Shown here piece after piece: positions 53,033 to 60,171 of a stretch of 64,000 bases of DNA; position 1 is the first letter of the stretch, and every line of letters starts with the position of its first letter. This stretch comes from Gallionellaceae bacterium. GTDB lineage: Bacteria > Pseudomonadota > Gammaproteobacteria > Burkholderiales > Gallionellaceae. The translations under genes and the position numbers were made by a program. The DNA is taken from NCBI GenBank assembly GCA_030823955.1, contig JAVBYO010000015.1:1-64000 (forward strand). The letters are read 5' to 3'. The notes below the pieces were generated by a model, which was not told the origin of the DNA, searched no databases, and saw nothing but the letters and a program-made list of their open reading frames with translations.

Positions 53033-53653
53033 ATGGAAAACTTTTTAACTAACCTCTCAACATTGTCGGGTGAGGATGAGTTACTCGATTTTTGCAGGAA
53101 GTACAGTCTTCATGGAACACCAAAGATATTTAATGGCGCTGAGGACAAATACTATGACTTCAGAAAACGAATCGCTGAAAAATTTAGTGTCAATTTTCAT
53201 GAAGTCTTTATTACGGGTTCCGCTAAATTAGGCTTTAGTCCGACAAAGAAAAAACTTTTTGATTATGACTCTGACATCGACGTTGCTATTGTGTCAGTTG
53301 ATCTTTTTGATCGAATTATGTCGTCCATTCAGGAATATCAAATGCAATTGCGAGAGAACAGGAAGGCCGTTAGCTATCATGAACTGAATGGCTATCATAA
53401 GTTTCTCGAGTATGGCGCCATAGGATGGATGCGACCAGATTTGCTGCCTACATCTTTTCGAGTGCGAGAACTAAAAACGGATTGGTTTGATTTTTTTGAA
53501 TCGCTTTCGTATGGGAAGTCAGAGGTCGGCAACTACAAGGTAACGGCTGGCGCATTTAAGTCATATCAACATCTTGAAAAGTACACATTAAGCGGCCTTA
53601 GGTCACTCAAAACTAAACTTGAAATAGGAGCCATTAATGTCGCTTCAAATTAA
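53033..53653 (+). CDS. nucleotidyltransferase-fold protein (candidate defence)
   Basis: 206-residue protein with a polymerase-beta-like nucleotidyltransferase signature: GS at 62-63, then DSDIDVAI with Asp81 and Asp83 as likely metal ligands. It resembles MNT-like or CD-NTase-type proteins but lacks other recognisable domains. The DNA is markedly AT-richer than its neighbours and codon use differs, consistent with transfer. It overlaps the DUF262 gene by 17 bases, so the two are almost certainly one operon. Function inferred from pairing and fold only. Confidence 0.72.
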   Translation: MENFLTNLSTLSGEDELLDFCRKYSLHGTPKIFNGAEDKYYDFRKRIAEKFSVNFHEVFITGSAKLGFSPTKKKLFDYDSDIDVAIVSVDLFDRIMSSIQEYQMQLRENRKAVSYHELNGYHKFLEYGAIGWMRPDLLPTSFRVRELKTDWFDFFESLSYGKSEVGNYKVTAGAFKSYQHLEKYTLSGLRSLKTKLEIGAINVASN

Positions 53654-54623
53654 ACCAAGCGTAACCAATCCGACCATTGCCGACGTATACCAGCTAATTG
53701 ATGAAGGCCGACTTATCCTGCAGCCAGAGTTCCAAAGAAAATTCGTTTGGACAAACGAGCATCAAGAAAACTTTATAGACACTATATTGAACGGTTTGCC
53801 CTTCCCTGAAATATATGTCTGCGAAGGCGTTGTGGATGTTCAAAAACTTAGAACTACACGATTGGTAATTGATGGGCAGCAGAGGCTCACAACTATACGC
53901 AACTACATTGAAGGTAAGCATGAACACCCCCTGATAAGTATTTCTGCATATCAGTCACTGAGTACGGAAAGAAAGCAGGACTTCCTTAGTTATCAAGTTG
54001 TGATGAGAGATCTCGGGAAGGTTGATGACGAAACGACCAGAGAGATATTCAGACGCATTAATTTGACGAAATTTAAGTTGGACGATATAGAAATACACAA
54101 TGCAATTTATGACGGTCACTTTATTCAAGCCGCAAAATATATTCTAGATAACATTTCGCTTGAACAGTATGGCGTTCTTCGTGAGTCTGAGTTCACGCGG
54201 ATGGCTGATTTGCATTTCATGCTCCTAGTGATGGCGACATTAGAAGGCGGTGGATATTTTGCTCAGGATCGAGAGGTTGAAACTATGGTCTCGACTTGGA
54301 ACGATGAGTATCCAAACAAAGACCATATGATTGCTCTTCTGATTAAGACCTTTGCCACTATTAAAGACTTGGATTTGCCCCTCGATTCAATGTGGTTCAG
54401 GAAGTCCAATTTTTTCACGTTGGTTGTTGAAACTGCAAAGCACATTAAGATCCTTCCGGCTGATTATAAAGAGCGGCTCCTTGCTTTGGAGAGTTGTGTA
54501 ATTGGCAATAAAATGAATACGAATTCTGAATTCAATAAGTACTACTCTTATATGTATCAAGCGACACATGGAAGGGCTGCGCGTATAACACGCGGTGAAT
54601 TCGTCGAGAAGTTTTGCCTGTAA
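53637..54623 (+). CDS. DUF262 domain protein
   Basis: 328-residue DUF262 (ParB/GmrSD N-like) protein with PEFQRKFVW near 30-38, the catalytic-type VIDGQQRLTTI with DGQQR at 79-83, and FRRINLTKFKLDD near 145. The DUF1524 HNH nuclease of GmrSD and SspE is absent, so any nuclease or nucleotide-hydrolysing activity must come from the DUF262 fold itself or a partner. AGGAG lies upstream of the ATG within the preceding gene. AT-rich like its partner. Confidence 0.85.
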   Translation: MSLQIKPSVTNPTIADVYQLIDEGRLILQPEFQRKFVWTNEHQENFIDTILNGLPFPEIYVCEGVVDVQKLRTTRLVIDGQQRLTTIRNYIEGKHEHPLISISAYQSLSTERKQDFLSYQVVMRDLGKVDDETTREIFRRINLTKFKLDDIEIHNAIYDGHFIQAAKYILDNISLEQYGVLRESEFTRMADLHFMLLVMATLEGGGYFAQDREVETMVSTWNDEYPNKDHMIALLIKTFATIKDLDLPLDSMWFRKSNFFTLVVETAKHIKILPADYKERLLALESCVIGNKMNTNSEFNKYYSYMYQATHGRAARITRGEFVEKFCL

Positions 54624-54635
54624 ATAAAATCAAAC

Positions 54636-54677
54636 AAATCAAAGGGACAGCATCGCAATTGTTTTGAGTTTGATTGA
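54636..54677. repeat. short dispersed repeat, copy A
   Basis: AAATCAAAGGGACAGCATCG then a TTTGATT arm. Shares AATCAAA...GGG...GCATCGCAA with 58085-58119 and more loosely with 57255-57290. Terminal arms AATCAAA/TTTGATT can pair. Confidence 0.6.
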
Positions 54678-54698
54678 TCTGATGGAATGGAGTGCGTA

Positions 54699-55004
54699 AT
54701 GCCCAAGCTCTACGAATATTTTGGTTTGATCATTATGTTCTATGCCAATGAGCATGAGCCTGTGCATGTCCACGGTAAGTTTCAAGACTGTGAGTCTCGC
54801 GCTGAGATCATTGTGGTCAATGGAGAGATTGCAGAGATTCGCTATACGGATGTTGTCGGACGCGCTCCGCTAGGCAATACAGAGATGCGTTATTTTGAAG
54901 AGCTTGTTTCTGCTCGTGCGACAGAGATTGTGAGTAAGTGGATTGATTTTTTCGTGCTGCACAAACCCGTAAAATCGGAGCGCATCACAAGGAGGTTGAA
55001 ATGA
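54699..55004 (+). CDS. DUF4160 domain protein
   Basis: 101-residue protein matching DUF4160: MPKLYEYFGLIIMFYANEHEPVHVHGKF at the start (quoted in part as HEPVHVHGKF) followed by a basic/acidic sheet segment. GGAG lies 6 bases upstream. Its stop overlaps the next gene by 4 bases. DUF4160 and DUF2442 partners recur as paired small genes in accessory regions; a toxin-antitoxin-like role has been suggested but is not shown here. Confidence 0.82.
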   Translation: MPKLYEYFGLIIMFYANEHEPVHVHGKFQDCESRAEIIVVNGEIAEIRYTDVVGRAPLGNTEMRYFEELVSARATEIVSKWIDFFVLHKPVKSERITRRLK

Positions 55005-55282
55005 TTCCTGTAACTCTTAACATCACAGCGGTGGAGCGGGTCGGCGATTATGCGTTGCGCCTGTCCTTCGATGACGGCACGGCGCAGACGGTGGATTTCA
55101 AGCCTTTCCTGTCGCTTTCGCGCCACCCCGATATTCGCGCTTATCTCGATCCTGCGCGCTTTGCAGCGTATCGCGTGGAGTACGGCGAGTTGGTGTGGGG
55201 CGATTATGATTTGTGCTTCCCTATTGCCGATCTCTACCGAAATAAGCTGATGCCAGAGACTGCGTTGGAAGCGGCTGCCTGA
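55001..55282 (+). CDS. DUF2442 domain protein (first copy)
   Basis: 93-residue DUF2442 protein: VERVGDYALRLSFDDGTAQTVDF followed by the LVWGDYDLCFPIADLY segment (quoted in parts as LRLSFDDG and LVWGDYDLCFP). Overlaps DUF4160 by 4 bases, so translation is coupled. GC-richer than the DUF262 gene. A second DUF2442 gene lies at 55472. Confidence 0.85.
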   Translation: MIPVTLNITAVERVGDYALRLSFDDGTAQTVDFKPFLSLSRHPDIRAYLDPARFAAYRVEYGELVWGDYDLCFPIADLYRNKLMPETALEAAA

Positions 55283-55283
55283 T

Positions 55284-55439
55284 ATGAAAGCTCCCGTCTC
55301 ACATTCCAAAGACCCCGATCTGCAAAAAGCTCCGCAAGCCTTGATGCGAGCTTCCGAGAAGGCGCGCCAACTGGCCGAACAAACCGGGACACCTTTCGTG
55401 GTTCGAAAGTCTGCTGCCGCTGACAAGCGGAGTAAATAG
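55284..55439 (+). CDS. small putative antitoxin-like protein, 51 aa
   Basis: Starts 1 base after the DUF2442 stop. Hydrophilic, with a helix-forming middle (ALMRASEKARQLAEQ) and a TGTPFVVRKS strand near the end, a pattern seen in small proteins encoded beside DUF2442/DUF4160 genes. A decayed homologue of its C-terminal part lies at 57391-57468. Too short to assign to a family with confidence. Confidence 0.55.
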   Translation: MKAPVSHSKDPDLQKAPQALMRASEKARQLAEQTGTPFVVRKSAAADKRSK

Positions 55440-55471
55440 GGCTTATACAGCCACCCCGCGATTGGACTGAA

Positions 55472-55816
55472 ATGGTTGCCCCTTGGAGAGTCACCGAAGT
55501 TCGCGCGCTTGATGATTGTTGCTCTATCTGGGTGCATTTCACCGATGGCCTTGAAGGCGTTGTACGTTTCCCGTCTGAATTCTTCCAAGGTGTCTTTGCT
55601 CATCTTAGCGATCCGTCCAGATTTAAGGAGGTCGCTGTGATAGATGGCGCGGTCACTTGGCCGGGTGGCTTCGACCTTGCACCGGATGCCATGTATGAAG
55701 AGATCAGGCAGCAGACTGAGCGATTGCCGGGCAAGGCTGCAACCATATCTACGAGCGGCTATCGCTTTGATCGTGATGAGGCCAATGAGCGCACTAACAT
55801 ACTGAGCGAAAAATAA
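55472..55816 (+). CDS. DUF2442 domain protein (second copy)
   Basis: 114-residue DUF2442 protein with VTEVRALDDCCSIWVHFTDG and WPGGFDLAPDAMYEE. It differs clearly from the first copy, so it is not a recent duplicate. The TG-rich leader has no strong ribosome site. Its neighbour set (DUF4160-DUF2442-small gene-DUF2442) suggests two overlapping modules. Confidence 0.8.
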   Translation: MVAPWRVTEVRALDDCCSIWVHFTDGLEGVVRFPSEFFQGVFAHLSDPSRFKEVAVIDGAVTWPGGFDLAPDAMYEEIRQQTERLPGKAATISTSGYRFDRDEANERTNILSEK

Positions 55817-55858
55817 TCTCAGGCTGACCACATTTCCCACTGTTACCCAATAATCTTT

Positions 55859-56346
55859 ATGCATCCCAGAACCCTATCCCTGATCGCCGAGCTTGAGCTG
55901 CAACCGCATCCCGAGGGTGGCTACTACCGTGAGATATTCCGTTCCGCCAGCCAGGTGCAACCGGGCGACCGCCGTGCCGAACGCAGTGCGCTGACGGCGA
56001 TTTATTTCCTGCTGGTGGCGGGGCAGCATAGCGCCTGGCATCAGGTGCTTTCCGATGAGGTATGGAGTCATCTGGAAGGCGATGCACTGGAGCTGATGTG
56101 CTTCGATGCGGCCAGTTCCCATTCCAGCACGATAGCGCTAGGCCGTTTTGCTCCCGGCGGCACCGCCCCCATCCACGTTGTCCCGGCGGGCGTGTGGCAG
56201 GCACGCGGCCTTTGGGGGAATATGCGCTGATGGGGTGCTATGTCGGGCCGGGTTTTGATTTCAGCGATTTCCGTATAGCTAAGGATGATGCGGAGATGCG
56301 CCGCATCATTGCGCAACACGGTGAGGTATTTTCAGGTTGTTTGTGA
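55859..56346 (+). pseudogene. frameshifted cupin (DUF985-like)
   Basis: The first part (55859-56230) encodes a cupin domain with LELQPHPEGGYYREIFRS and HVVPAGVW, then runs out of frame after about residue 118 and stops. The rest of the family sequence (GEYALMGCYVGPGFDFSDF, ending EVFSGCL) continues in another frame to 56346. One base appears to be missing near 56205-56215. Inactive unless the frameshift is a sequence error. It sits in an accessory region. Confidence 0.82.
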
Positions 56347-56379
56347 AACCATCACTCGCCCCGCAGTGATTGCAGCCCG

Positions 56380-56458
56380 CGTAGGGCGCAATAACCAACG
56401 GGCATTGCGCCGTATGAAGCACCACTGGTGCAATGCGCTAAGCTTATTGCACCCTACG
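56380..56458. repeat. 79-bp imperfect inverted repeat
   Basis: CGTAGGGCGCAATAA at 56380 and TTATTGCACCCTACG to 56458 are inverse copies. The inner GGGCATTGCGCC and GGTGCAATGCGC blocks also pair. A small non-coding dispersed element seen widely in betaproteobacteria. Confidence 0.75.
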
Positions 56459-56511
56459 TCACTGTCGGCTAATCAATCGTTGCGATGATCAACGAAAAAG
56501 GGAGAATGAAA

Positions 56512-57159
56512 ATGAACAGACTATTTGTGCTACCGCTGGCCTGTGTGCTTGGGCTTTATGCCATTCCGGCGAGTGCCGATGCTGGACGGGATTTTGTCAC
56601 CGCCTTCGCGGCGGCGGTGAATGGCAAGAACCACGCCGACTGGGAAGCTTTCTTGTCGCCTGCATCGCGTGCCTGTTTGAACGGGCCGGGGCGCGAGATG
56701 GTGGATATGGCATTTGCTGGCGACACGCGCGAGCGCGTAGCGCCGGATAGCAAGGTGTGGGTGACGCCGATAGGCATGCAGGATGTCTTGATAGGCGAAG
56801 GGATGCTTGCGTATCCGGACAGGCCGACACACTATTTCCAGATTGATCTGGGGCCACCCGGCCGCTCAACCAGTTCGTTGGTGCGTTATGGACGCTTGCA
56901 GCAAGGTCGCTGGCAATATGTGTTGGGCTGTCCGACAGAAGCGGGGCTGGCTCAGGCGAAGGTCGCGGCAGGCGAACGTGTGGTCGCCGAGGCTGATGCG
57001 CGGCGGCGTCTGAAGGCGCTGCCGCCTGCGGTTGTCGCCGAGGCGAAACGCTTGATCGCAGAGGGGCGGAATATCGAGGCGGCGAGGGCGGTCGCCAAGG
57101 CGAGCGGCATTGAGCTGTCGGTGGCCTATGGGGTCGTGCAGCTCATGGCAGGCAAGTAG
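56512..57159 (+). CDS. exported hypothetical protein, 215 aa
   Basis: Signal peptide (cleavage after IPASA, about residue 20) and a mature part of about 195 residues: an Ala-rich N-terminal part with the AFAAAVNGKNHADWEAFLSP segment, a beta-rich middle and a C-terminal helix pair with RRRLKALPPAVVAEAKRLI. No family recognised. GGGAG lies 8 bases before the chosen ATG (56512); earlier ATGs at 56485 and 56506 are less well placed. Confidence 0.6.
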   Translation: MNRLFVLPLACVLGLYAIPASADAGRDFVTAFAAAVNGKNHADWEAFLSPASRACLNGPGREMVDMAFAGDTRERVAPDSKVWVTPIGMQDVLIGEGMLAYPDRPTHYFQIDLGPPGRSTSSLVRYGRLQQGRWQYVLGCPTEAGLAQAKVAAGERVVAEADARRRLKALPPAVVAEAKRLIAEGRNIEAARAVAKASGIELSVAYGVVQLMAGK

Positions 57160-57254
57160 CGGCAGAGCTAATCAAGCTAATGGGGGAATAATCTGGTTAG
57201 CTCAGACCACGATTTTCCCCTCCTCCTGAATCCAACATTCCAAAGCCTCTTGAC

Positions 57255-57290
57255 CAAATCAAAGGGGGCGGCCTCGCAACAAGTTTTCTA
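57255..57290. repeat. short dispersed repeat, copy B
   Basis: AAATCAAAGGGGGCGGCC then CTCGCAAC. It diverges from copies A and C. A TTTTGATT arm at 57341-57348 could close a larger element of about 95 bases. Confidence 0.45.
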
Positions 57291-57390
57291 GCTGCTGGTA
57301 GATGGTTGGCAGCTATAAGGTAATTCAGACACCCCCGCTGTTTTGATTGAGGAGGGACAGAACAAATGAAATCAGTAGCTGTTACACTGA

Positions 57391-57468
57391 ACCTGCAAAA
57401 GGTTCAGCACGCCTTTCGTTGCGCGCAAATCGGCTACGACTGATGCGGTGGCTGACAAGCGGAAATAG
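57391..57468 (+). pseudogene. decayed C-terminal fragment related to the 55284 gene
   Basis: Read from 57409, the frame encodes TPFVARKSA...ADKRK and then a stop, close to TPFVVRKSAAADKRSK, the tail of the gene at 55284. A stop at 57388 and loss of the N-terminal part indicate decay. Shows that this small gene family has spread in the accessory zone. Confidence 0.45.
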
Positions 57469-57475
57469 TCCGTCG

Positions 57476-57505
57476 GATCGTTTTGTTGATGTCAACAAAA
57501 CGATC
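57476..57505. repeat. 30-bp perfect palindrome
   Basis: 14-base arms GATCGTTTTGTTGA and TCAACAAAACGATC around a 2-base centre. No U-tract follows. It lies 66 bases before the DUF3592 gene; it could be a regulator site or an RNA hairpin. Confidence 0.6.
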
Positions 57506-57570
57506 TCCTGCAAGGGGGAGACCTCAGAGCTAATGACCGTGGCTCCCCATTTTTCTGATAAGCAATAACA

Positions 57571-58059
57571 ATGAGAAAAATTGCTGGAAAAATATTCGGG
57601 TTCGTTATCCTTGCCTGGGCTGTCATGGGGCTGTTCGCCGTGCTGGTCTCTCCCTTTGAGATGTACCAAAAGCTGCAAGCCGAGTCGTGGCCGTCGCGCA
57701 AAGGTGAGATATCGATCTCCTATGCCAATTTCAACAGAGGAAAAAAAGAGTCCTTTTGGGATACGCAGATATGCGGCTATTACACGGGTAGTGGTGAAAA
57801 ATTCTGCATCGCGCGTGTCAGATATGGCGGATTCCGTTTCGGTGAGGGCAAGGCGCTCGCTTTCGATGCAGTTGCCCGTTATCCGGTCGGGCGCGTGGTC
57901 GATGTCTATTATTCACCGGACAATCCCAAAACAACGATCCTGGAAGCACACTCGTCATGGCAGGAGATGTTCACGCTCTTCGGACTCGGATTACTGGGCG
58001 TGTTATTGCCGGTGTTCTTGTGGGTGTTTCGCAAGCAGATCGAACCGGGGCGTTATTGA
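57571..58059 (+). CDS. DUF3592 membrane protein
   Basis: 162-residue protein with helices at both ends (about 7-27 and 130-150) and a DUF3592 middle domain carrying ARYPVGRVVDVYYSPDNP. The family is inner-membrane and of unknown function. The predicted start is an ATG preceded by ATAACA, without a good ribosome site. Confidence 0.78.
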   Translation: MRKIAGKIFGFVILAWAVMGLFAVLVSPFEMYQKLQAESWPSRKGEISISYANFNRGKKESFWDTQICGYYTGSGEKFCIARVRYGGFRFGEGKALAFDAVARYPVGRVVDVYYSPDNPKTTILEAHSSWQEMFTLFGLGLLGVLLPVFLWVFRKQIEPGRY

Positions 58060-58084
58060 AAGCCAATGGGGTCGGCATCACTGG

Positions 58085-58119
58085 AATCAAAAGGGTCAGC
58101 ATCGCAATAGATTTTGATT
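58085..58119. repeat. short dispersed repeat, copy C
   Basis: AATCAAAAGGGTCAGCATCG then CAATAGA and TTTTGATT, with 8-bp terminal arms AATCAAAA/TTTTGATT. Closest match to copy A at 54636. Confidence 0.6.
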
Positions 58120-58183
58120 CGCCTTGCCTTTATTCCGTCGTTCGCTAAAATGACCGTATTCAGTCTTTATTCGGTGACCTGTC

Positions 58184-58465
58184 ATGCAAGAGCAAATCAT
58201 TAGCCTGACCGATTTCAAAACTTCCGCCAGCCGTTTGTTGCAAGAGACCCGTGGTGGAGCAAATATCATTCTGACGCAAAACGGTTCGGCGAGTGCGGTG
58301 GTGCAGGACTACGAGACTTACCGCAAACAGCAGGATGCCTTCCTGATGTTGAGGCTGATGGTGCAGGGCGAGGCCGATGTGCAGAAGAATCGTGTCACCC
58401 CGCAAAGCAAAGTGTTTGATTCGCTGCGCGCGTCTTTGTTGAAACAGCAAAAGAAAAATGGCTGA
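58184..58465 (+). CDS. type II antitoxin, Phd/YefM family
   Basis: 93-residue Phd/YefM antitoxin: EQIISLTDFKTSASRLLQE with the DNA-binding N-terminus and the ILTQNGSASAVVQDYETY strand. The C-terminal part is Lys-rich and would wrap the toxin. It overlaps the toxin gene by 8 bases and the two probably regulate their own promoter. Confidence 0.9.
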   Translation: MQEQIISLTDFKTSASRLLQETRGGANIILTQNGSASAVVQDYETYRKQQDAFLMLRLMVQGEADVQKNRVTPQSKVFDSLRASLLKQQKKNG

Positions 58466-58790
58466 GGCCAAGTCTTATCAAGTGTTGTGGTCAGACACTG
58501 CGCAACAGGATTTGACCGAGATCGTCGAGTACATCGCGCAAGATAGTGTCGATGATGCGCTGTTGATTTTGCACAAGCTGGAGGCAAAAGCCGCGCTGCT
58601 GGTCACCCTGCCCAATCGCGGTCGTGTCGTGCCGGAGTTGTTGCATACCGGTATTTCTCAGTACCGAGAGCTCATTAGTGCGCCTTGGCGCATTGTTTAC
58701 AAGGTTGCCAGTAATCAAGTCTTCATTATGGCTGTGCTGGATAGTCGGCGCGATTTGCAGACGGTGCTTCTCAGTCGATTGGCACGGTGA
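58458..58790 (+). CDS. type II toxin, RelE/ParE superfamily
   Basis: 110-residue toxin with VLWSDTAQQDLTEIVEYIA, LPNRGRVVPELLHTGISQYRELI and the YKVASNQVFIMAVLDSRRDL end typical of ParE/RelE. The variant cannot be placed with certainty; ParE poisons gyrase, RelE cuts ribosome-bound mRNA. Paired with the Phd/YefM-like antitoxin. Confidence 0.88.
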   Translation: MAEAKSYQVLWSDTAQQDLTEIVEYIAQDSVDDALLILHKLEAKAALLVTLPNRGRVVPELLHTGISQYRELISAPWRIVYKVASNQVFIMAVLDSRRDLQTVLLSRLAR

Positions 58791-59045
58791 CAATAGCAAG
58801 CAAGGCGGGCACAAAAGCTAACGGGGTGCGCTCAGAATAATTTCGAGATGAACTGAGATCATGACTTCGCCCGCAAGGGCGATGTTCATTTCTGAGCCAA
58901 GGAAATCGCCCCCGTGATGCCCCGTGTTGAATTGCCATCAATGGGAAAAGGGTTGAAGTCAGGTCGGCAAAGGTGGAAAGTATGTCGCCTGTGGTTGGCT
59001 TGAGCGGTTCCTTTTAACCTGATCCACTTTAACTGGAGGCCCATC

Positions 59046-59432
59046 ATGTATTCACCTGTCACTATCCCTTTCGGGGCGAAGATGTTGTTCAATACGGCCA
59101 CGATCAAACCCGGTGTGGCTTTCGAAGATGTCGAGTTGGCGCTGGCCGAGATGTGTAATGTGGTGAAGGATACATATGGCGGCGACAAGGGTGGTTTCAT
59201 TGCCGGTCAGGTCTATGAGTTCTCCGGCTTCGTTTCGGACGAAGGTTCGTTGAGCGATTCGAGATCGGCGGAAAAGCATATTGCGATCGTGACTTACTGG
59301 AAGTCTTTTGAGGAGCATGAGCGCTCGCACGCCGACAAGGCATTCAAGGATAAATTCGCGGCCTTGGCCAAGCTGTGTGTGGAGAGCAAGGAATTGGGTT
59401 ACAACATGCTCTGGCAGGGTGCGCTGGAATGA
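59046..59432 (+). CDS. ABM-like (dimeric alpha/beta barrel) protein
   Basis: 128 residues; the second half contains HIAIVTYWKSFEEHERSHADKAFK (quoted in part as VTYWKSFEEHERSH), resembling the antibiotic-biosynthesis monooxygenase superfamily. No active-site pattern allows a reaction to be named. CTGGAGG lies before the ATG. Confidence 0.65.
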   Translation: MYSPVTIPFGAKMLFNTATIKPGVAFEDVELALAEMCNVVKDTYGGDKGGFIAGQVYEFSGFVSDEGSLSDSRSAEKHIAIVTYWKSFEEHERSHADKAFKDKFAALAKLCVESKELGYNMLWQGALE

Positions 59433-59512
59433 CGTAGTAGAGAACAAGCTGCCGAAGTATTGCAATGTGATAGCTCGCCATATCGTGCGGCAAACCGAAA
59501 GGAGCAGAGATC

Positions 59513-59959
59513 ATGACTACAGGTACTGTGCGTTTGCATCGCGTACTCCGCGCAAAACCGGAGCGCATCTACAAGGCATTTCTCAACGCGGAGGCACTGG
59601 CGAAGTGGCTGCCGCCTTACGGTTTCACCTGCACTGTCCACCATCTGGATGCCAAAGTGGGCGGCGGCTTCAAGATGTCGTTCACCAATTTCACCACGGG
59701 CAATGGCCACTCGTTCGGCGGCGAATATCTAGAGCTGATACCCTCCCAGAAGATCAGCTATTCGGACAAGTTCGACGATCCGAATCTGCCGGGAGAAATG
59801 AAGACGACGGTGACATTGACGCCGGTGTTGTGCGGAACCGAGATCGCTATTGTGCAAGAGGGCATCCCCGCCGTGATCCCGCCCGAGATGTGTTACCTCG
59901 GCTGGCAGGAGTCACTCGCGCAGTTGCTCAACCTGGTGGAGCCGGAGATACCAGATTGA
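59513..59959 (+). CDS. SRPBCC/AHSA1 family protein
   Basis: 148-residue protein of the AHSA1 (activator of Hsp90-like) START-like fold: VRLHRVLRAKPERIYKAFLNAEALAKWLPP and the GGEYLELIPSQKISYS middle (quoted in parts). Family members bind hydrophobic ligands. AAAGGAG precedes the start. Lies 80 bases after the ABM-like gene. Confidence 0.85.
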   Translation: MTTGTVRLHRVLRAKPERIYKAFLNAEALAKWLPPYGFTCTVHHLDAKVGGGFKMSFTNFTTGNGHSFGGEYLELIPSQKISYSDKFDDPNLPGEMKTTVTLTPVLCGTEIAIVQEGIPAVIPPEMCYLGWQESLAQLLNLVEPEIPD

Positions 59960-60027
59960 GGTGATGTTGGTGGAGTAGTATCGTTCGCGGTGTGTCATAG
60001 TCGTTCAATAACCAAGGAGAGGCCATC

Positions 60028-60102
60028 ATGGGCAGTAAAGACAAGAAGAAGGAATCCAAGGGCAAGAAACCGCTACCCAAGCCGGTACCGGCGGGGAAGT
60101 AG
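60028..60102 (+). CDS. small Lys/Pro-rich protein, 24 aa
   Basis: A good AAGGAG site at 7-base spacing precedes an ATG for a 24-codon peptide (MGSKDKKKESKGKKPLPKPV). Highly basic, similar in look to small RNA- or ribosome-associated tails. It lies in front of the rsgA leader hairpin. Too short to confirm by sequence alone. Confidence 0.4.
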   Translation: MGSKDKKKESKGKKPLPKPVPAGK

Positions 60103-60120
60103 GGTGCATTGCATGAGTTG

Positions 60121-60162
60121 TTGATACATCGCCCGCAAGGGCGATGTTCTTTTCTGTATCAA
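60121..60162 (+). promoter_or_regulatory. structured leader hairpin before rsgA
   Basis: An outer pairing TTGATAC/GTATCAA and an inner stem ACATCGCCC/GGGCGATGT with loop GCAA, ending 9 bases before the rsgA ATG next to its AAAGGG site. The inner TCGCCC-GCAA-GGGCGA also occurs at 58867-58882. May regulate rsgA. Confidence 0.5.
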
Positions 60163-60171
60163 AGGGCATAC

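Larger units (their letters stand above)
57160..57570. other. non-coding stretch with repeats and gene remnant
   Basis: No intact gene recognised. It contains a dispersed repeat (57255-57290), a decayed copy of the 55284 gene's end (57391-57468) and a 30-bp perfect palindrome (57476-57505). A 25-codon ORF at 57366 with a good AGGAGG-like site is too short to call. Confidence 0.6.

Noticed and set aside
53033-53653. naming this as CD-NTase or MNT toxin
   Set aside because: The GS...DxD signature alone cannot separate these families.
57366-57443. 25-codon ORF with AGGAGG-type ribosome site
   Set aside because: Very short, no family, and it overlaps the frame that encodes the decayed 51-aa gene tail. 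Kept as a note rather than called a gene.
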